DNA of 64,000 bases from positions 8,523,111-8,587,110 of the forward strand of contig OX246741.1 of assembly GCA_945910005.1 (NCBI GenBank). The letters are read 5' to 3'. Origin of the DNA: Isoperla grammatica (lineage: Eukaryota; Arthropoda; Insecta; Plecoptera; Perlodidae). The notes under the pieces were generated by a model. The model was not told the DNA's origin. It made no database searches and was given only the letters and a program-made list of their open reading frames with translations. The translations under genes were made by a program, and so were the position numbers. Shown piece after piece: positions 1 through 10,712 of this stretch (positions within the stretch are counted from its first letter, which is position 1; every line of letters starts with the position of its first letter).

Positions 1-162
1 CTCTTGTTAAAGGGTTAAGAAAAAAATTATTAACGTTTCTCCATTGGACATTCTTACTCTATACATGAAACATATTTATGTTTGCCTTGCATTAACGGTT
101 AGCTGAGTAAACATGTTTTAATGTTGGCGTGATGACGAGCTATCTGAATGCAACAGCTATGC

Positions 163-300
163 CATACATTGAGAGCAGTGCCTTATATACCAGTGTAAGC
201 GATGCTACTTCCATCGGGTGCCGTGGCGTACGAAGAACGTCGGCGCCTCGAGTGCTTGAGGTCTGGGGTTCGAGACTCACACACAATTTTTTTTTTCCAC
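163..300 (+). promoter_or_regulatory. tRNA-like Pol III promoter module a (unit 1)
   Basis: A TGGCGTACGAAG A-box-like motif starts at 224. A GGTTCGA B-box core lies at 267-273, about 40 bases downstream, and a T-run follows at ~287-297. This is the layout of an internal Pol III promoter with terminator, as in tRNA-derived SINE heads. The upstream ACATTGAGAGCAGTG is shared with module b, so the two are diverged duplicates. The same module occurs at the matching place in each unit. It is not a functional tRNA: no complete cloverleaf is visible. Transcription is inferred. Confidence 0.55.
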
Positions 301-594
301 CATATTCACACATTTATATCAATACATCAACGTGCATGGATACGGTTTATTTTTTAACGGTCAAACGGCTCGTTGTTTCCACAAACGATTTACTCTTTCG
401 CGATCACGCGATCAAGATCTATCAAATGCGTTTTTAAAAAGACAATGTGTTGAAACTGAATTTTTAGAGTTAGTTAAAAAACGGCTTCTTGGATATTTTT
501 TAAATCAAATGAGACCCTCTGTTCGTAAATCCATCTATATTTGTTGTTACAATTACAATAAGAATGAATCGAGATACAATGAGATTGGTACATG

Positions 595-740
595 CATACA
601 TTGAGAGCAGTGAGTTATCTACCAGTTTAAGCCGACTTAATTCCATCGTGAGGCATGGCGTACGCAGTAGCGTCGTCGACTAGTGTTTTCGGGGTCGGGG
701 TTCGAGACTCGCAACCGGCAAACTTTTTTTCTTCCATATT
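595..740 (+). promoter_or_regulatory. tRNA-like Pol III promoter module b (unit 1)
   Basis: This is the second, diverged copy of the module. ACATTGAGAGCAGTG leads into TGGCGTACGCAGTAGCG (A-box-like, from 656), then GGTTCGA (699-705) and a T-run (~723-729). The flanks after the T-run (CCATATTCA-ACA) are also shared with module a, so the duplicated segment is about 140-160 bases. Copies in later units read CCGGGGTTCGAGACYCGC, closer to a tRNA T-arm. Confidence 0.55.
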
Positions 741-1467
741 CAGACAAGCAAAGTTGAGAAGGGTTTACTAAGGGGAAATTTTTTTTTTAAGCGCTCGTAG
801 AAAAAAAACCAAAGGTCCAAATTTGTTTTTGTATTTTTTTTATTTTTTTTTCGTCAATTATCTAGACATCCTGAAAACGAAAATATGCTGGGGGTCATAC
901 TTACAGAGATACAGGCGGCCAAAATTTCAAAAAACCTCACAGAAAGGCAGAATCGGAGAATATTGAAATTTTTATTTTTTTTTATTTTTTTAAAAATACG
1001 AAACATATCAAGAGAGCAATAAATAAGAAGGAATTGACAACCAAAAAATTCTATCTAGAACCGTTTACCCGTAAAAAAATTAAAACCTCGAAAAATCTAC
1101 TATTTTGGTTACCTGAAGTTGGCGTCGCCTCACCACGACCTGTGCAAACCGACGCTACCGACGCTCATACTACGTCACCAAGGATTCTTACTGACCTTAA
1201 GTTCGACGCTACGACTAAGTAGGTACCACCGTTCATCCACAATTGGTACCGAAAGTGGAACTTGACAAGAAAATCTTTAAAATTTCGGCGACGTCTGACG
1301 TCGTTCACAACAAACATAGCGAGGCGATGATTTTTTTCAAAGTAGAGAATTTTTAGATCTACCTTGGGAATTAACTTTAAGATAGCCCAAATAAACAATA
1401 TAGCCGTAAAGAATAAAATTCTAAAAAACAGAGTGTATTTAAGCACGTCTTTGACGACGCGTAGCGT

Positions 1468-2923
1468 CTCTTGTTAAAGGGTTAAGAAAAAAATTATTAA
1501 CGTTTCTCCATTGGACATTCTTACTCTATACATGAAACATATTTATGTTTGCCTTGCATTAACGGTTAGCTGAGTAAACATGTTTTAATGTTGGCGTGAT
1601 GACGAGCTATCTGAATGCAACAGCTATGCCATACATTGAGAGCAGTGTCTTATATACCAGTGTAAGCGATGCTACTTCCATCGGGTGCCGTGGCGTACGA
1701 AGAACGTCGGCGCCTCGAGTGCTTGAGGTCTGGGGTTCGAGCCTCGTCACACACAATTTTTTTTTTCCACCATATTCACACATTTATATCAATACATCAA
1801 CGTGCATGGACACGGTTTATTTTTTAACGGTCAAACGGCTCGTTGTTTCCACAAACGATTTACTCTTTCGCGATCACGCGATCAAGATCTATCAAATGCG
1901 TTTTTAAAAAGACAATGTGTTGAAACTGGATTTTTAGAGTTAGTTAAAAAACGGCTTCTTGGATATTTTTTAAATCAAATGAGACCCTCTGTTCGTAAAT
2001 CCATCTATATTTGTTGTTACAATTACAATAAGAATGAATCGAGATACAATGAGATTGGTACATGCATACATTGAGAGCAGTGAGTTATCTCCTAATTCCA
2101 TCGTGAGGCATGGCGTACGCAGTAGCGTCGTCGACTAGTGTTTTCGCGGTCCGGGGTTCGAGACTCGCAACCGGCAAACTTTTTTTCTTCCATATTCAGA
2201 CAAGCAAAGTTGAGAAGGGTTTACTAAGGGGAAATTTTTTTTTTAAGCGCTCGTAGAAAAAAAACCAAAGGTCCAAATTTGTTTTTGTATTTTTTTTATT
2301 TTTTTTTCGTCAATTATCTAGACATCCTGAAAACGAAAATATGCTGGGGGTCATACTTACAGAGATACAGGCGGCCAAAATTTCAAAAAACCTCACAGAA
2401 AGGCAGAATCGGAGAATATTGAAAATTTAATTTTTTTTTATTTTTTAAAAAATACGAAACATATCAAGAGAGCAATAAATAAGAAGGAATTGACAACCAA
2501 AAAATTCTATCTAGAACCGTTTACCCGTAAAAAAATAAAAACCTCGAAAAATCTACTATTTTGGTTACCTGAAGTTGGCGTCGCCTCACCACGACCTGTG
2601 CAAACCGACGCTACCGACGCTCATACTACGTCACCAAGGATTCTTACTGACCTTAAGTTCGACGCTACGACTAAGTAGGTACCACCGTTGATCCACAATT
2701 GGTACCGAAAGTGGAACTTGACAAGAAAATCTTTAAAATTTTGGCGACGTCTGACGTCGTTCACAACAAACATAGCGAGGCGATGATTTTTTTCAAAGTA
2801 GAGAATTTTTAGATCTACCTTGGGAATTAACTTTAAGATAGCCCAAATAAACAATATAGCCGTAAAGAATAAAATTCTAAAACACAGAGTGTATTTAAGC
2901 ACGTCTTTGACGACGCGTAGCGT
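1468..2923. repeat. Satellite unit 2 (type B)
   Basis: Type B differs from type A at linked sites: GTCTTATATACC, GAGCCTCGTCACACAC, GGACACGGTT, GGATTTTTAGAG, a deletion giving TTATCTCCTAATTCC before the second module, and CGCGGTCCGGGGTTCG at the second B-box. Unit 4 shares all of these. Confidence 0.9.
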
Positions 2924-4389
2924 CTCTTGTTAAAGGGTTAAGAAAAAAATTATTAACGTTTCTCCATTGGACATTCTTACTCTATACATGAAACATATTT
3001 ATGTTTGCCTTGCATTAACGGTTAGCTGAGTAAACATGTTTTAATGTTGGCGTGATGACGAGCTATCTGAATGCAACAGCTATGCCATACATTGAGAGCA
3101 GTGCCTTATATACCAGTGTAAAAGATGCTACTTCCATCGGGTGCCGTGGCGTACGAAGAACGTCGGCGCCTCGAGTGCTTGAGGTCTGGGGTTCGAGACT
3201 CACACACAATTTTTTTTTTCCACCATATTCACACATTTATATCAATACATCAACGTGCATGGATACGGTTTATTTTTTAACGTTCAAACGGCTCGTTGTT
3301 TCCACAAACGATTTACTCTTTCGCGATCACGCGATCAAGATCTATCAAATGCGTTTTTAAAAAGACAATGTGTTGAAACTGAATTTTTAGAGTTAGTTAA
3401 AAAACGGCTTCTTGGATATTTTTTAAATCAAATGAGACCCTCTGTTCGTAAATCCATCTATATTTGTTGTTACAGTTACAATAAGAATGAATCGAGATAC
3501 AATGAGATTGGTACATGCATACATTGAGAGCAGTGAGTTATCTACCAGTTTAAGCCGACCTAATTCCATCGTGAGGCATGGCGTACGCAGTAGCGTCGTC
3601 GACTAGTGTTTTCGGGGTCGGGGTTCGAGACTCGCAACCGGCAAACTTTTTTTCTTCCATATTCAGACAAGCAAAGTTGAGAAGGGTTTACTAAGGGGAA
3701 ATTTTTTTTTTAAGCGCTCGTAGAAAAAAAACCAAAGGTCCAAATTTGTTTTTGTATTTTTTTTATTTTTTTTCGTCAATTATCTAGACATCCTGAAAAC
3801 GAAAATATGCTGGGGGTCATACTTACAGAGATACAGGCGGCCAAAATTTCAAAAAACCTCACAGAAAGGCAGAATCGGAGAATATTGAAATTTTTATTTT
3901 TTTTTATTTTTTAAAAAATACGAAACATATCAAGAGAGCAATAAATAAGAAGGAATTGACAACCAAAAAATTCTATCTAGAACCGTTTACCCGTTAAAAA
4001 ATAAAAACCTCGAAAAATCTACTATTTTGGTTACCTGAAGTTGGCGTCGCCTCACCACGACCTGTGCAAACCGACGCTACCGACGCTCATACTACGTCAC
4101 CAAGGATTCTTACTGACCTTAAGTTCGACGCTACGACTAAGTAGGTACCACCGTTCATCCACAATTGGTACCGAAAGTGGAACTTGACAAGAAAATCTTT
4201 AAAATTTCGGCGACGTCTGACGTCGTTCACAACAAACATAGCGAGGCGATGATTTTTTTCAAAGTAGAGAATTTTTAGATCTACCTTGGGAATTAACTTT
4301 AAGATAGCCCAAATAAACAATATAGCCGTAAAGAATAAAATTCTAAAAAACAGAGTGTATTTAAGCACGTCTTTGACGACGCGTAGCGT
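2924..4389. repeat. Satellite unit 3 (type A)
   Basis: Carries the same diagnostic set as unit 1, plus private changes (GTGTAAAAGATGC, and TTAACGTTCAAACGG, which is shared with unit 5). Confidence 0.9.
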
Positions 4390-5851
4390 CTCTTGTTAAA
4401 GGGTTAAGAAAAAAATTATTAACGTTTCTCCATTGGACATTCTTACTCTATACATGAAACATATTTATGTTTGCCTTGCATTAACGGTTAGCTGAGTAAA
4501 CATGTTTTAATGTTGGCGTGATGACGAGCTATCTGAATGCAACAGCTATGCCATACATTGAGAGCAGTGTCTTATATACCAGTGTAAGCGATGCTACTTC
4601 CATCGGGTGCCGTGGCGTACGAAGAACGTCGGCGCCTCGAGTGCTTGAGGTCTGGGGTTCGAGCCTCGTCACACACAATTTTTTTTTTCCACCATATTCA
4701 CACATTTATATCAATACATCAACGTGCATGGACACGGTTTATTTTTTAACGGTCAAACGGCTCGTTGTTTCCACAAACGATTTACTCTTTCGCGATCACG
4801 CGATCAAGATCTATCAAATGCGTTTTTAAAAAGACAATGTGTTGAAACTGGATTTTTAGAGTTAGTTAAAAAACGGCTTCTTGGATATTTTTTAAATCAA
4901 ATGAGACCCTCTGTTCGTAAATCCATCTATATTTGTTGTTACAATTACAATAAGAATGAATCGAGATACAATGAGATTGGTACATGCATACATTGAGAGC
5001 AGTGAGTTATCTCCTAATTCCATCGTGAGGCATGGCGTACGCAGTAGCGTCGTCGACTAGTGTTTTCGCGGTCCGGGGTTCGAGACTCGCAACCGGCAAA
5101 CTTTTTTTCTTCCATATTCAGACAAGCAAAGTTGAGAAGGGTTTACTAAGGGGAAATTTTTTTTTTAAGCGCTCGTAGAAAAAAAACCAAAGGTCCAAAT
5201 TTGTTTTTGTATTTTTTTTATTTTTTTTTCGTCAATTATCTAGACATCCTGAAAACGAAAATATGCTGGGGGTCATACTTACAGAGATACAGGCGGCCAA
5301 AATTTCAAAAAACCTCACAGAAAGGCAGAATCGGAGAATATTGAAATTTTTATTTTTTTTTATTTTTTAAAAAATACGAAACATATCAAGAGAGCAATAA
5401 ATAAGAAGGAATTGACAACCAAAAAATTCTATCTAGAACCGTTTACCCGTAAAAAAATAAAAACCTCGAAAAATCTACTATTTTGGTTACCTGAAGTTGG
5501 CGTCGCCTCACCACGACCTGTGCAAACCGACGCTACCGACGCTCATACTACGTCACCAAGGATTCTTACTGACCTTAAGTTCGACGCTACGACTAAGTAG
5601 GTACCACCGTTCATCCACAATTGGTACCGAAAGTGGAACTTGACAAGAAAATCTTTAAAATTTCGGCGACGTCTGACGTCGTTCACAACAAACATAGCGA
5701 GGCGATGATTTTTTTCAAAGTAGAGAATTTTTAGATCTACCTTGGGAGTTGGGAATTAACTTTAAGATAGTTTAATAAACAATATAGCCGTAAAGAATAA
5801 AATTCTAAAAAACAGAGTGTATTTAAGCACGTCTTTGACGACGCGTAGCGT
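4390..5851. repeat. Satellite unit 4 (type B)
   Basis: Carries the type B set of unit 2, including the same deletion before the second module. Near its end it has a private change, GGGAGTTGGGAATTAAC (around 5743-5760), which looks like a small local duplication. Confidence 0.9.
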
Positions 5852-7322
5852 CTCTTGTTAAAGGGTTAAGAAAAAAATTATTAACGTTTCTCCATTGGAC
5901 ATTCTTACTCTATACATGAAACATATTTATGTTTGCCTTGCATTAACGGTTAGCTGAGTAAACATGTTTTAATGTTGGCGTGATGACGAGCTATCTGAAT
6001 GCAACAGCTATGCCATACATTGAGAGCAGTGTCTTATATACCAGTGTAAGCGATGTTACTTCCATCGGGTGCCGTGGCGTACGAAGAACGTCGGCGCCTC
6101 GAGTGCTTGAGGTCTGGGGTTCGAGCCTCGTCACACACAATTTTTTTTTTCCACCATATTCACACATTTATATCAATACATCAACGTGCATGGATACGGT
6201 TTATTTTTTAACGTTCAAACGGCTCGTTGTTTCCACAAACGATTTACTCTTTCGCGATCACGCGATCAAGATCTATCAAATGCGTTTTTAAAAAGACAAT
6301 GTGTTGAAACTGAATTTTTAGAGTTAGTTAAAAAACGGCTTCTTGGATATTTTTTAAATCAAATGAGACCCTCTGTTCGTAAATCCATCTATATTTGTTG
6401 TTACAATTACAATAAGAATGAATCGAGATACAATGAGATTGGTACATGCATACATTGAGAGCAGTGAGTTATCTACCAGTTTAAGCCGACCTAATTCCAT
6501 CGTGAGGCATGGCGTACGCAGTAGCGTCGTCGACTAGTGTTTTCGCGGTCCGGGGTTCGAGACTCGCAACCGGCAAACTTTTTTTCTTCCATATTCAGAC
6601 AAGCAAAGTTGAGAAGGGTTTACTAAGGGGAAATTTTTTTTTTAAGCGCTCGTAGAAAAAAAACCAAAGGTCCAAATTTGTTTTTGTATTTTTTTTATTT
6701 TTTTTTCGTCAATTATCTAGACATCCTGAAAACGAAAATATGCTGGGGGTCATACTTACAGAGATACAGGCGGCCAAACTTTCAAAAAACCTCACAGAAA
6801 GGCAGAATCGGAGAATATTGAAATTTTTATTTTTTTTTATTTTTTTAAAAATACGAAACATATCAAGAGAGCAATAAATAAGAAGGAATTGACAACCAAA
6901 AAATTCTATCTAGAACCGTTTACCCGTAAAAAAATAAAAACCTCGAAAAATCTACTATTTTGGTTACCTGAAGTTGGCGTCGCCTCACCACGACCTGTGC
7001 AAACCGACGCTACCGACGCTCATACTACGTCACCAAGGATTCTTACTGACCTTAAGTTCGACGCTACGACTAAGTAGGTACCACCGTTCATCCACAATTG
7101 GTACCGAAAGTGGAACTTGACAAGAAAATCTTTAAAATTTCGGCGACGTCTGACGTCGTTCACAACAAACATAGCGAGGCGATGATTTTTTTCAAAGTAG
7201 AGAATTTTTAGATCTACCTTGGGAATTAACTTTAAGATAGCCCAAATAAACAATATAGCCGTAAAGAATAAAATTCTAAAAAACAGAGTGTATTGAAGCA
7301 CGTCTTTGACGACGCGTAGCGT
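5852..7322. repeat. Satellite unit 5 (A/B mosaic)
   Basis: Its first part has type B markers (GTCTTATATACC, GAGCCTCGTCACACAC). Its middle has type A markers, including ACGTTCAAACGG, otherwise seen only in unit 3, and the undeleted CTACCAGTTTAAGCCGAC. Its second B-box has the type B form. This fits recombination or gene conversion between A and B units. Confidence 0.9.
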
Positions 7323-8791
7323 CTCTTGTTAAAGGGTTAAGAAAAAAATGATTAACGTTTCTCCATTGGACATTCTTACTCTATACATGAAACATATTTA
7401 TGTTTGCCTTGCATTAACGGTTAGCTGAGTAAACATGTTTTAATGTTGGCGTGATGACGAGCTATCTGAATGCAACAGCTATGCCATACATTGAGAGCAG
7501 TGTCTTATATACCAGTGTAAGCGATGCTCCTTCCATCGGGTGCCGTGGCGTACGAAGAACGTCGGCGCCTCGAGTGCTTGAGGTCTGGGGTTCGAGACTC
7601 ATCACACACAATTTTTTTTTTCCACCATATTCACACATTTATATCAATACATCAACGTGCATGGACACGGTTTATTTTTTAACGGTCAAACGGCTCGTTG
7701 TTTCCACAAACAATTTCCTTTCTCGCGATCAGGGGATCAAGATCTATTATATGCTATTTTAAAAAGACAATGTGTTGAAACTGGATTTTTAGAGTTAGTT
7801 AAAAAACGGCTTCTTGGGTATTTTTTAAATCAAATGAGACCCTCTGTTCGTAAATCCATCTATATTTGTTGTTACAATTACAATAAGAATGAATCGAGAT
7901 ACAATGAGATTGGTACATGCATACATTGAGAGCAGTGAGTTATCTACCAGTTTAAGCCGACCTAACTCCATCGTGAGGCATGGCGTACGCAGTAGCGTCG
8001 TCGACTAGTGTTTTCGCGGTCCGGGGTTCGAGACCCGCAACCGGCAAACTTTTTTTCTTCCATATTCAGACAAGCAAAGTTGAGAAGGGTTTACTTAGGG
8101 GAAATTTTTTTTTTAAGCGCTCGTAAAAAAAAACCAAAGGTCCAAATTTGTTTTTGTATTTTTTTTATTTTTTTTTCGTCAATTATCTAGACATCCTGAA
8201 AACAAAAATATGCTTGGGGTCATACTTACAGAGATACAGGCGCCCAAAATTTTAAAAAACCTCACAGAAAGGCAGAATCGAAGAATATTGAAATTTTTAT
8301 TTTTTTTATTTAAAAAAAAATACGAAACGTATCAAGAGAGCAATAGATAAGAAGGAATTGACAACCAAAAAATTCTATCCGAAACCGTTTACCCGTAAAA
8401 AAATAAAAACCTCAAAAAATCTACTATTTTGGTTACCTGAAGTTGGCGTCGCCTCACCACGACCTGTGCAAACCGACGCTACCGACGCTCATACTACGTC
8501 ACCAAGGATTCTTACTGACCTTAAGTTCGACGCTACGACTAAGTAGGTACCACCGTTCATCCACAATTGGTACCGAAAGTGGAACTTGACAAGAAAATCT
8601 TTAAAATTTCGGTGACGTCTGACGTCGTTCACAACAAACATAGCGAGGCGATGATTTTTCTCAAAGTAGAGAATTTTTAGATCTACCTTGGGAATTAACT
8701 ATAATATAGCCCAAATAAACAATATAGCCGTAAAGAATAAAATTCTAAAAAACAGAGTGTATTTAAGAACGTCTTTGACGACGCGTAGCGT
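7323..8791. repeat. Satellite unit 6 (diverged)
   Basis: More diverged than units 1-5. Examples are CAATTTCCTTTCTCGCGATCAGG in place of the usual CGATTTACTC stretch, and GAGACCCGC after the second B-box, which is closer to a true tRNA T-arm. Confidence 0.9.
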
Positions 8792-9235
8792 CTCTTGTTA
8801 AAGGGTTAGGAAAAAAATGATTAACGTTTCTCCATTGGACATTCTTACTCCATACATGAAACATATTTATGTTTGCCTTGCATTAACGGTTAGCTGAGTA
8901 AACATGTTTTAATGTTGGCGTGATGACGAGCTATCTGAATGCAACAGCTATGCCATACATTGAGAGCAGTGTCTTATATACCAGTGTAAGCGATGCTACT
9001 TCCATCGGGTGCCGTGGCGTACGAAGAACGTCGGCGCCTCGAGTGCTTGAGGTCTCGGGTTCGAGACTCGTCACACAATTTTTTTTTTTCCACCATATTC
9101 ACACATTTATATTAATACATCAACGTGCATGAACACGGTTTATTTTTTAACGGTCAAACGGCTCCTTGTTTCCACAAACGATTTCCTTTCTCGCGATCAG
9201 GTGATCAAGATCTATTATATGCTTTTTTAAAAAGA
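8792..9235. repeat. Satellite unit 7 (partial, array edge)
   Basis: The unit is recognisable through the first module and the TTTTTTAAAAAGACAATGTG segment, then diverges into sequence related to the old copies at 14-17 kb. This is the right edge of the array. Confidence 0.85.
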
Positions 9236-9580
9236 CAATGTGTTGAAACTCAGTTTTTGGACTTAGAAAAAAAAACGACTTCAATTTTTTTTCAATTTTT
9301 AGAGTTTTTATCATCAGTTTGTATTCTTGGCAACTTAGTGAATCTAGAGAGACCATCAGTTCGTAAATCCATTAATATTTGGAGTCACAATTACAGAAAG
9401 AACAAGGTCGCTGGCGCGACCTTGGTCCGTGGCTTTGCCGCGGACGGGCTTTCCTCGCCGGTCACTTCCGGCTCAATTCACAAACTGATCAAATACTGAC
9501 ATTGGCACTTGTTAAATTTAAAAATAAACGACGTAAAGTAAATGAACTTTTTTTTTATAAATTAATAGTAGTAAATTGAT
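9236..9580. other. Array-edge sequence with three GC-rich hairpins
   Basis: This AT-rich stretch is related to the old satellite relatives at 14.5-14.8 kb (GAGACCATCAGTTCGTAAATCC). It then switches to a GC-rich block at 9404-9472 with three successive perfect stems: AAGGTCGC/GCGACCTT, GTCCG/CGGAC and GCCGG/CCGGC. Short reading frames cross it, but none resembles a known protein. It could be the structured end of a SINE-like element; that is inference. Confidence 0.5.
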
Positions 9581-9711
9581 AACTCCGAGATACCAGGGTT
9601 ATATGATTTTAGTTTTTTAAAAGATTCCTCACGAGATTAAAAATTGTCTAGCTGATACGATGGTTCAATGATATTATTTGAAATCGTGACACACAACTCT
9701 CGTATCACTAT

Positions 9712-10712
9712 TACCTGAGTAGCATAGCAAATTTATACTGCACCTTTTGATACAAGCATGAAATTTGTCTCAGGGCTAGATCTACCTAACATATGCATTT
9801 TAAGATTTGGAGGCCAAAAAACAATCCTCCGCGGACAGTAGTTATGACGTCATCAAGATGGCCGCTGCTTTGAAACGCTTTCATCAGTATATCTCGAGAA
9901 CCACCGGCTCGATTCTTAATTTTTTTTTTTTTAATTAATCGTCATTAAATTTTCGTTTAATATTGTTGCTTACACAAGTACTTATTTGTTGATAATAACT
10001 TTGATATTTAAACAAACATGATAATGACAAGTGATAATGTATGTCTATTTCCGCCAAAACTTTTTAAAAATGGGTTGAATTAAAAAATGTGTCTTGTAAA
10101 CATTGTTTCGTATTTAATTACCTATAAAACATGACCTAATATATGTTCACATGACCATGCCGTTAGGCCATAATAATTAATTGAACACTAGGAGGTAGCG
10201 GGCATAGACCATCATCACGGCGCTCACTATTGCGTTGCGCCGTTGCCGGCATTCATAATAATCACAGATACATTGCAGGTTCATAATTGTACTTATTTTT
10301 TTTTCTTGATGAATTTTTTAATTAGACCTATGCATAAATTGTTATGGTGGAAATAGACAAACATTATCACTGGTCATTATCATATTTTTTTAAAAATAAC
10401 TAAGTAATTATCAACAAATGAGTATTTGTGTAGATAACAATATTAAACGCAAATTTAATGACGGTTAATTTAAAAAAAAAAATTAAGAATCGAGCGAGTG
10501 GTTCTCGAGATACACTGATAATAGCGTTTCAATGCGACGGCCATCTTGATGACGTCATAACTCCTGTCCGCGGAGGATTTTTTTTGGCCTTCAAATCTTA
10601 AAATGCATATCTTAGGTAGATCTAGCTCTGAGCAAAATTTCATGCTTGTATCAAAAGGTGCAGTATCTGGCTGAAAATCCTTGCTATGCTATTGAGGTAT
10701 ATATCGACATCA
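9712..10712. mobile_element. Foldback (long inverted-repeat) element, ~1.0 kb
   Basis: The left arm (about 9712-10055) and right arm (about 10350-10712) are imperfect reverse complements. Matching landmarks include TAGCATAGC, TGCACCTTTTGATACAAGCATG, GATCTACCTAA, CCTCCGCGGACAG, ATGACGTCATCAAGATGGCC, GTTCTCGAGA and GGAAATAGACA. A unique loop of about 300 bases separates them. There is no coding capacity. I infer a non-autonomous DNA transposon; the superfamily and target duplication are unclear. Confidence 0.75.

Larger units (their letters stand above)
1..1467. repeat. Satellite unit 1 (type A)
   Basis: Type A is recognised by GCCTTATATACC, GAGACTCACACAC after the first B-box, GGATACGGTT, GAATTTTTAGAG, an intact CTACCAGTTTAAGCCGAC segment before the second module, and GGGGTCGGGGTTCG at the second B-box. 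Unit 3 shares this set. Confidence 0.9.
1..9235. repeat. Tandem satellite array, ~1.46 kb unit, six full units plus one partial
   Basis: The same ~1.46 kb sequence recurs head to tail, starting at 1, 1468, 2924, 4390, 5852, 7323 and 8792, with unit lengths 1467, 1456, 1466, 1462, 1471 and 1469. Every unit begins CTCTTGTTAAAGGGTTA and ends in a GACGACGCGTAGCGT stretch. Identity between units looks very high (mid to high 90s percent by eye), so the array was homogenised recently. Each unit contains two tRNA-like A-box/B-box/T-run modules, long T and A tracts, and a decayed coding-like stretch. Short reading frames recur in every unit only because the units are copies; I do not regard them as genes. 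The array may continue to the left of the window. Confidence 0.95.

Noticed and set aside
1..9235. Recurrent 60-103-residue frames in every satellite unit
   Set aside because: They recur because the units are copies. They overlap tRNA-like modules and T-tracts and show no known domain. Only the frame that is longer in the old copy was kept, as a possible pseudogene.
1..9235. CRISPR-like or rDNA spacer array
   Set aside because: Units are 1.46 kb with no short repeat-spacer pattern and no rRNA sequence, and the genome is animal.
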